Positions 57,775 through 64,000 of a stretch of 64,000 nt of DNA are shown here, in pieces. Each line of letters starts with the position of its first letter. The stretch's first letter is position 1. Under the pieces are notes generated by a model that was not told the DNA's origin, did not search any database, and was given only the letters and a program-made list of their open reading frames with translations. Location of the stretch: the NCBI GenBank assembly GCA_905250025.1, contig CAJNOJ010000089.1, forward strand, positions 142,665-206,664, read 5' to 3'. The translations under genes and the position numbers were made by a program. The DNA is from Adineta ricciae. Lineage: Eukaryota; Rotifera; Eurotatoria; Adinetida; Adinetidae.

Positions 57775-58140
57775 TGAGGATGACCTTGAGGGTGTGGGTG
57801 AAATTCACCCAGATGGTCCAATAATAGCTAATGTTACACAACTTTTCGCATCGGTTTCTATGTTCAGAAATATATCAGAATGGGATTGAACTCGCTAAAA
57901 CAAACATTACGATGGGAGTACCTACCTATCCTTCATATATACGAAGAAGAATATGTGTGTGTGCTATGTATTCAGTTCCTGCAACGAATACAGCTATCAA
58001 AGGCTCTGCGGTGCCTTAGTGAGTTGAGGGTAGAATCATAATGCTATTGTAGTTATTAAGAAAGATGAGAAGGATGTAGCTGGGTGAAACTTACCCCGAT
58101 GCGTTTTCATCAGCAGGTATCGAAAAAATTTCTACAGAAT
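57775..58140. repeat. dispersed repeat with GGGTGAAATTCACCC motif
   Basis: GGGTGAAATTCACCC near 57797 and CTGGGTGAAACTTACCCCGA near 58080, with CTATGTATTCAGTTCCTG at about 57965. It shares modules with 51083-51600 and 16340-16390. The frame 57831-58019 inside it is not treated as a gene. Confidence 0.55.
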
Positions 58141-58246
58141 TTTCTCCTTAAGCTAAAAAGGATCCTTAAAGAAGATTGGCGCTACTAATAGGAGTACGGG
58201 AATAGAAGGTACTTGCAGAGAAAATTGAAAGAAAAAAAGAATGAGT

Positions 58247-58441
58247 TTATCTTCTATGTGGATGGTGGTAAAAGTTGCCATGATGGCTATAAAATTTCCA
58301 GCAGCATGTTGTCTGTCCTTGCATTGCTCGTCGTTTTCTGATACGTGAGGTTTTCAATTTTCGAGGTTCTGAATTCACATAAGATACACCGGCTAATATA
58401 TATACAGTGGTGGCCAAGATGATAAGACTACTGAATTTCAA
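58247..58441 (-). CDS. small secreted cationic peptide precursor (hypothetical)
   Basis: 64 residues with a convincing signal peptide (MKFSSLIILATTVYILAGVS, cleavage likely near YVNS-EP). The mature part of about 40 residues is strongly basic: KLKTSRIRKRRAMQGQ, a CC pair, and a His/Arg-rich end (HHGNFYHHPHRR). RIRKRR could be a proprotein-convertase site releasing the C-terminal peptide. I do not recognise the family. It could be a peptide hormone-like, host-defence or metal-binding secreted peptide. Expression is unproven, and a frame of this size can occur by chance, although the signal peptide argues for a gene. Confidence 0.45.
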   Translation of the reverse strand: MKFSSLIILATTVYILAGVSYVNSEPRKLKTSRIRKRRAMQGQTTCCWKFYSHHGNFYHHPHRR

Positions 58442-58973
58442 TGGGATTTTTCACTTCTTTATGGTTAAATTTTATCTATTTAAAAAAAGACCCTGATAAA
58501 GATATGTGGTGAGATATGGTCTATTCAACTGTGAGGTTAGATTTGGCTACTGTTACCAGTAAGTTGAAGAAACAGAATGTTTATTAAGTTTTGTTGATTT
58601 TTATCTAGTCAGTATTGTAAGACCACTATCATACTTTCATTATATGTGTAACCGGCAAAGTCAGTTTTGTTGATGCATCGCATTGATAAGAAGAGGCCTT
58701 TTTATCTCCAAGTTTTCATTGCAAATATTTTGACTTAACACCTATGTTTTTATTTAGAATGGAATGTTGTTGATCAACTCGAAACAACATGAAAGTGTTA
58801 TCGGACTCCTGTTAACATGAAACATACAATAGACGCAATGGGATGCGTTTCATATTGTAAACTGCATCTAGACACAATTAAAATTATATTCTATCGCATT
58901 CAGTCGTGTGTTTTTGTCAAAACTCGCGTTCAGACGCCATTTCTTGTTGCGAGTTCGATATATTTCCCCCAAA
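58442..58973. other. gene-free region
   Basis: No supported gene in this stretch. Confidence 0.4.
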
Positions 58974-58999
58974 GGGTGAGGGTGAGGGTGAGGGTGAAG
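58974..58999 (+). repeat. (GGGTGA)n microsatellite
   Basis: Four tandem GGGTGA units. It is short and internal, so not evidence of a telomere. Confidence 0.85.
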
Positions 59000-59167
59000 G
59001 AAGAATATTTTTAGATCACGCCGTCACCTTCAGGCAGCTTGACGATAAAGATTCTTATGAAATGTTATATATCAATAAGATATCCATAAAAAGTTATTTG
59101 AATCATTATTCAATAGAAGTCATATGTCAAAATTTAATCATATAACTCTTCGTCTTTTTTTTTTCTA

Positions 59168-59868
59168 GAAAGTTTTATTTTCATTGAATCTTTTGAAGGA
59201 TTCTTGAGTGAATAGATTTCAGCTAGAGGTATCGGTTCATCACGTAATAGGACTGGATCAACACATTGAACATCGGAATGAAATATACAAACGATGTGCT
59301 GATGCATCACATACCCGAGTAATCCACCAGAGAGATTTAATAGATTTGAAACAGCTTGATTTCATGCAGCCATATCAGATTTTCGATCACGGATGATGTT
59401 GTCAGCATCTTCAATAATGAGAATTGAATATTGAAGATTCATGGAAAATGATTAAAAAAACAGATTTAGTCATATCCTTGAACAAATAGAGTAGTATTTT
59501 CAATGGTTTTAGAAGACAAATATACGTTTACTATATCCAGTGGGACATAAATAAGACGTTAATCTTTTTATCTCATTGACCAAATAACGTAAATAATTAA
59601 GCTTTACCAATGCGCGTGGAGAACCTATTAGCTTATAATACTTCCAATAGTTGCTCATGAATTGACAGAAATTCACCACCATAATGCAGTTTCAGATTAG
59701 TGAAATGAGGCATTTTCATACGGATAGACATTGTGTCGAAACCACATCGAGTATTGTGACCAACCATGTGCAAAGTAGCTCCAATTATTGTAAATAACCG
59801 AAATTTCAGCAATTCTTTAATTAATGTTCGAGCATCTTCTTCCTTTTGACGTACATGGGAAACCTATC
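59168..59868 (-). pseudogene. AAA+ ATPase relic
   Basis: The minus strand is open from about 59868 to 59635 (TLIKELLKFRLFTIIGATLH, then MPHFTNLKLHYGGEFLSIHE), then decays. GSPRALVKLNYLRYLVNEIK occupies the place of a Walker A loop (expected GxPGxGKT) but lacks its Gly-Lys-Thr. ILIIEDADNIIRDRK (near 59425-59385) is a good Walker B. After a TGA, NQAVSNLLNLSGGLLG and HIVCIFHSDVQCVDPVLLRD match the following sensor region. This pattern belongs to the single-domain AAA ATPases common in bacteria and some eukaryotes. Stops and the lost P-loop make it non-functional. Confidence 0.7.
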
Positions 59869-61175
59869 TAGAGAATACGTTTCTGTGAGATTATATATTT
59901 CATTGCGTGACAGAATCTTGACGAATGATTGTGCAAATTTTCTTTAACATCGTCCGCTCATGTGATCATTCAATCATGCATTCAGCATTCTTTTGCAAGA
60001 AATATTCGCGCCACTGCAACACATTCTCGACAGGTGTACCATTTAGAAACACTTATCAGCTAGTGAACGATGTAAATATCTGCAACTTCCCAGAGCGAAC
60101 ATACAAGTGATGAAAAATACACTGACACCTCTGGATGTTCCCTTTAGAGCATATGTTGAAGTTATTATATACTCTTACATCAACCTTCTCGAATAGTCAT
60201 GATTGTTTCTTTGTCTTAAATGCGTAGTTATGTATGTTACTTATTTCTCATTGATATACATATATGAAATACATGTCACGATTTGAAATCTTATCTGGTA
60301 TCATGTTGAAGTTTGTCTAGACAGAGCGGTTCAACAGAAATTTAAGTAAAAACATTAATAAGTGTTTAAAAGTATCGAGATAATTATCATAATTCAGATC
60401 AATAACATCTCAAAACGAATAAATATGAGTTGTGTCGAGTATTATGTAAAATAATCGAAATCTTCAACTTAGATTTGATTCAACGAAGTCAAATTATAAA
60501 ATACAATTTTTTTTACTTCTTAAATGTTCTTCTTACATATGCGTTATCGTACTGTTTAGGTTATTTATCTAGAAAAAAAATATTGCCATTCATTGAGTAA
60601 AATAAAACAATGACGAATTTATCATCTGAACATCAACGCGATTTGCGTATGGTTGAATCTATACTTTATTGTCAATCTTTTGATCACAAAAAAAAGATTC
60701 AAATTTGATTGCTGATTATATGTATCTTGAAGTTATTGTTAATCCTAATCTCAGATTTAATTAATTAAATAATGTTCTTTACTTAAATTACCTATCAATA
60801 AATGACGTTATTTCTCGATAATAGTAGTGATAATATAGGTCTATAGATTTAATTATGTTATCAGCAGTAATGTAAATGAAACTAGTCAACGTATTTATAC
60901 ATTACAATACGTTTAATCTTTGGCAAAAAATTGATTGTTACATGTCTTGTGTGAAAAATATATCTGATTGATTTATTTCGAGTAATATTTATCGTGAATA
61001 AATGAATTGTTAATGTTAAATATCATCTTAAGCTTTATTTTCTTTCTTATTTTTATTACACAGATGTGTTCAGGAGTTCCATAACAATATAACCTGTTGA
61101 CACTAACGTAGAACTGATTATGACTAAGGAATGGCAATCATTTGCTTGAGTTACACACACTCAAGATGAATAGGT
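59869..61175. other. gene-free region
   Basis: May contain the unrecognised 5' part of the AAA relic up to about 60100. The rest (60120-61175) is AT-rich with no supported gene and forms the 3' flank of the F-box gene. Confidence 0.45.
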
Positions 61176-62810
61176 TTATAATAAAATGTTCAACAAATGC
61201 TGATTGTTACTTTTATCAATTGTATAGTATATAAGATTTTCTTCGGCCAATTTATGTAGTTTTTTCATACGGTTTGGGCATCTGAGTTGAGCATTTGAAC
61301 AGACTCGGCTCGTTTTAAGTTTCAAATGAGTAAGATGAACGAAATTTTCTCGTAGATGTCGAATTAAATCTGACAATGCTGTTGAATTTTCTTCCAAATA
61401 TTGTGTTAACCAAGGCAATGTAATGGTTTTCAATAGTGGAAATATTTCTGCTAATTCACGAATGTAAATCACATCCAAATAATCATCAGACGATGTTTCT
61501 GTTATGCATGTGAAAGTATCGATTGTTCGGTACTGATTGAAATGTAATTCTTTCAACCATTTGATAACTATTCGTATATCGTAGCGACCATGAAACGAAA
61601 TTATTTGTAAATTTGGTGATAAAGTAAGAAGTTTCGAGATGAATCGGTTTGTCTCCGATGACACATCGTGAATATGATGATAACAATGAATTTCTCTCAT
61701 ATTTCGAAGTTTCAAGTCATTGTTTAAACTGTAGTACGACAACAATCGATGAGAAATAAATTCTTTCTCTAAAACATTAAATTTTGTGCACAGAAATAGT
61801 TTTTGTGGAGTTAAATATCGTGAAAGCGTAAGTTGAAATCTTTGACGGAAATGTCCATAACGATGATCAAGAGTTGCCATATTTGACAAACAATGATCTG
61901 GTTGATCACTGCTATACAAATAATATTGAAAGGTTTCCAATCGAGAAAAATTCGCTATTAAACTTTGCATTTTCTCATGATCAACAGATTCTGTACCAGT
62001 ACAAACTCCGATTAATATCAATGATTTTAAATTATCTTTGAATAAATTTAAAAAATTTTCAAATTCACTCACATTTCGTCCATAATGCCGACGACAAGTG
62101 TCATTATTCAACGTACCAAATTTGAAAATCATCTTTTCAAGTGAAGAAGGAACCTGTAAGTCATCGTTTGCACGTGTATCAAATGTGCAACTATAATCAT
62201 AATTTAATGTAAAATTCAATTCGATAAGATTCGGCATTATTCGGAATATATCCTTCAAACAAAACAGATGTGATTCGATTGAGAGACGTTTTATAGAAGG
62301 TATTTGAGGCATAGTAGATAAGGTGAAACAGTAAGATATTAGTAATAAAGATAATGTTGATAGATTCTTTGATGCATGATTTGCAATTACTTTTAGAGTT
62401 GCTTTTCGTGGTTGAAGTGAAAGGTCAGTTAAATTTTCCAATGAAAGAACCTTGACGAGAAATTGATTTAATTGAGATGCACAGTATGATTGACGGCTTT
62501 TATCAGATTTTAATTTAAGAGATTTTAAATTGAGGAACCGATGAATGTATGGTTCAAAATATTGTCGCTGTCGCTCGAAATTGAAAGTGATAGATTGAAT
62601 TTGATGACCATGTGAGGGTAAAACATGATTATAAAATGATCGAAGAGTTTTACAATTAACATCATCCACTCGTGTTACATCAATATGAGTTAAATATGAG
62701 TTAATTATTCGTTGAAAACGATAATTCAGATTGTTAAATGCACAAATAACATCAAATTTTTTTAAATAACGAAAGATAAGTAAGAATAGTTCATCAGGTA
62801 GAGATTCCAT
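61176..62810 (-). CDS. F-box protein with degenerate leucine-rich repeats
   Basis: A single-exon frame. The start at 62810 (MESLPDELFLLIFRYLKKFD) places an F-box at the very N-terminus, as usual; the frame is open 14 codons further upstream but that extension is unlikely. The F-box (residues 1-45) would bind Skp1 of an SCF ubiquitin ligase. The remaining 500 residues have recurring Leu-rich strands (LNLKSLKLKSDKS, LENLTDLSLQPR, IPSIKRLSIESH, MPNLIELNFTLN, LKSLILIGVC, FVHLTHLKLKTS) typical of a variable LRR substrate-recognition domain. About 545 residues in total. No defects seen. Such intronless F-box genes are abundant in bdelloid rotifers (general knowledge). Confidence 0.85.
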   Translation of the reverse strand: MESLPDELFLLIFRYLKKFDVICAFNNLNYRFQRIINSYLTHIDVTRVDDVNCKTLRSFYNHVLPSHGHQIQSITFNFERQRQYFEPYIHRFLNLKSLKLKSDKSRQSYCASQLNQFLVKVLSLENLTDLSLQPRKATLKVIANHASKNLSTLSLLLISYCFTLSTMPQIPSIKRLSIESHLFCLKDIFRIMPNLIELNFTLNYDYSCTFDTRANDDLQVPSSLEKMIFKFGTLNNDTCRRHYGRNVSEFENFLNLFKDNLKSLILIGVCTGTESVDHEKMQSLIANFSRLETFQYYLYSSDQPDHCLSNMATLDHRYGHFRQRFQLTLSRYLTPQKLFLCTKFNVLEKEFISHRLLSYYSLNNDLKLRNMREIHCYHHIHDVSSETNRFISKLLTLSPNLQIISFHGRYDIRIVIKWLKELHFNQYRTIDTFTCITETSSDDYLDVIYIRELAEIFPLLKTITLPWLTQYLEENSTALSDLIRHLRENFVHLTHLKLKTSRVCSNAQLRCPNRMKKLHKLAEENLIYYTIDKSNNQHLLNILL

Positions 62811-62852
62811 GCTCGAATGATTTGAATAACGAATGTAAACGAAGAAAACCAT

Positions 62853-64000
62853 CGACCTGACGTCATATACTCGCGTTTATTTATCTTTTCTAGCGCACGC
62901 CACTTCCTATCAACTATGTAATATGATATTCACGAAAAGGAATACGTTTCAGCATTTCAATTTTCAACAGTTATCAAGTATAGAAATCGAGAAACTCCGT
63001 TCGTTTATATGAAATCTAGTCGGTCACGCAAAACACTGCCGATGTACTAAATTGCTTGACATTCGATGTGTATGGATTGTTTGGAATGTAAAGAACAGTA
63101 AAAATTTTACTGAATTACATAAGTCTTTTCGTCAACTTATTCGACCATCTCTAGATCTCCTAGAATTTATCATCATTAACACATTCCGAAATATAATTGT
63201 ATACATATGATCTAGAGTAGACAATTTCCTTCGAAATACTGGCCGGAAGAAAGATGTTTTTGTATGTTACATATACAAAGAATATCTTATTTCTTTCACG
63301 AATCGATACTTAACACTTTTGAAACTCATCCGTCATTGGAAAGTTATGACTTTACTCATTAATTGAATTCCCAATTGTCGAATGTTTAATTTACTAAAAA
63401 TCAAATGTTTACGAATCTAATCGTCTATTGATTATTCTTAAAAGTGTACTAATGCTTAACTCGATGCCAGCCGATTGGTTTCTAATTGATATTGTCCAAC
63501 TATTATTGACAAATATAGTTTATCAATGGTTTTTGAAGTGTACATTAAATCAATTGTTGTCAGCGCTCATAAGAAGTCATTTCTTTCTAATCGAAAACAA
63601 ACTTCTTGACACAGAAGATCACTTTCTTGTAGAAGTATTCCATACTCTCTGAATATACTGATCAATAGATATTTCCCTTATAGGAAGAGATCGAATATGG
63701 ATAAGCGATTTGTAGTAAAACTTTTACGGCTTGTGGTACACACTTGATGTTCGCCGAAGAAATTTTTGTATCGGAAATGTTCTTTTTTCTCTTGGAAATT
63801 GGCCTGTCTCACTATAGAAGCAGCAATCTTTCCTCGATGTTTCATTTTCTCGGAATTTTGTACATAAGTAACTATAGCGCATGATGAATACGTCATCATT
63901 TCTTTTCAGATATCATTGTATTACAATTGGCGATACAAATGATTTAGCTATGTCTTGTTTTTCTGTATATCGGCTTATGCCATTCATAGGTGTTTAAATC
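62853..64000. other. gene-free right edge
   Basis: Upstream region of the F-box gene and the end of the window. Short frames at 63428-63652 (+) and 63899-63678 (-) lack recognisable domains or splice context, though a gene may continue beyond the window. Confidence 0.4.

Noticed and set aside
58974..58999. (GGGTGA)n as telomeric sequence
   Set aside because: Only four units, internal to the scaffold and flanked by ordinary sequence. A real telomere would be longer and terminal.

Overview
The window looks like AT-rich animal DNA with short introns (about 50-70 bp, GT-AG), most likely from a bdelloid rotifer. That assignment is inference. It rests on compact intron-bearing genes, a single-block plant-type GDP-mannose 3,5-epimerase, an F-box/LRR-like protein of the kind amplified in bdelloids, and a dense, diverse load of DNA transposons. 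There is no prokaryotic organisation (no operons, no Shine-Dalgarno-driven gene runs).

Layout. 1-4.4 kb: a deleted mariner element, then gene-free DNA. 4.4-6.1 kb: a seven-exon gene for a signal-anchored, Cys/Thr-rich protein ending in a long Ala-Pro repeat that runs into a sequence gap. 7.3-7.9 kb: a dead hAT fragment. 9.7-11.4 kb: a membrane-anchored TPR/2-oxoglutarate oxygenase (minus strand). 12-18 kb: a repeat field with several foldback elements. 19.3-20.7 kb: an intact O-fucosyltransferase-like gene followed by a degraded gene. 22.3-26.4 kb: a retroelement gag/protease remnant split by a complete hAT element with a perfect 8-bp target duplication. 26.4-28.6 kb: a decayed piggyBac. 29.3-34.0 kb: a TIR element carrying a complete, apparently intact piggyBac inside it. 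38.7-40.4 kb: a decayed Mutator-like transposase. 41.5-42.6 kb: GDP-mannose 3,5-epimerase. 43.1 kb: a second mariner fragment. 45.8-49.3 kb: a second complete hAT with a perfect 8-bp target duplication. 49.4-51.1 and 54.8-56.3 kb: a duplicated EF-hand gene (first copy decaying, second coherent) on either side of a SET/MYND gene (52.3-53.5 kb). 56.3-57.7 kb: a proline-rich repeat protein. 58.2 kb: a small secreted cationic peptide ORF. 59.2-59.9 kb: an AAA+ ATPase pseudogene. 61.2-62.8 kb: an F-box protein.

Functional threads. The host genes do not form one pathway. Two encode nucleotide-sugar or glycan functions (O-fucosyltransferase-like; GDP-mannose epimerase), and three are probably anchored in or exported through the secretory pathway. 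The clearest biology is mobile DNA. Three elements have terminal repeats, correct target duplications and uninterrupted transposase reading frames (hAT at 22602-26030, hAT at 45806-49329, piggyBac at 30850-33169), beside dead relatives of the same superfamilies. I found no CRISPR array, rRNA or convincing tRNA. I did not find one clearly new biological system. The best candidates for follow-up are the Ala-Pro repeat gene, the plant-type epimerase, the EF-hand duplication with decaying splice donors, and the nested transposons.
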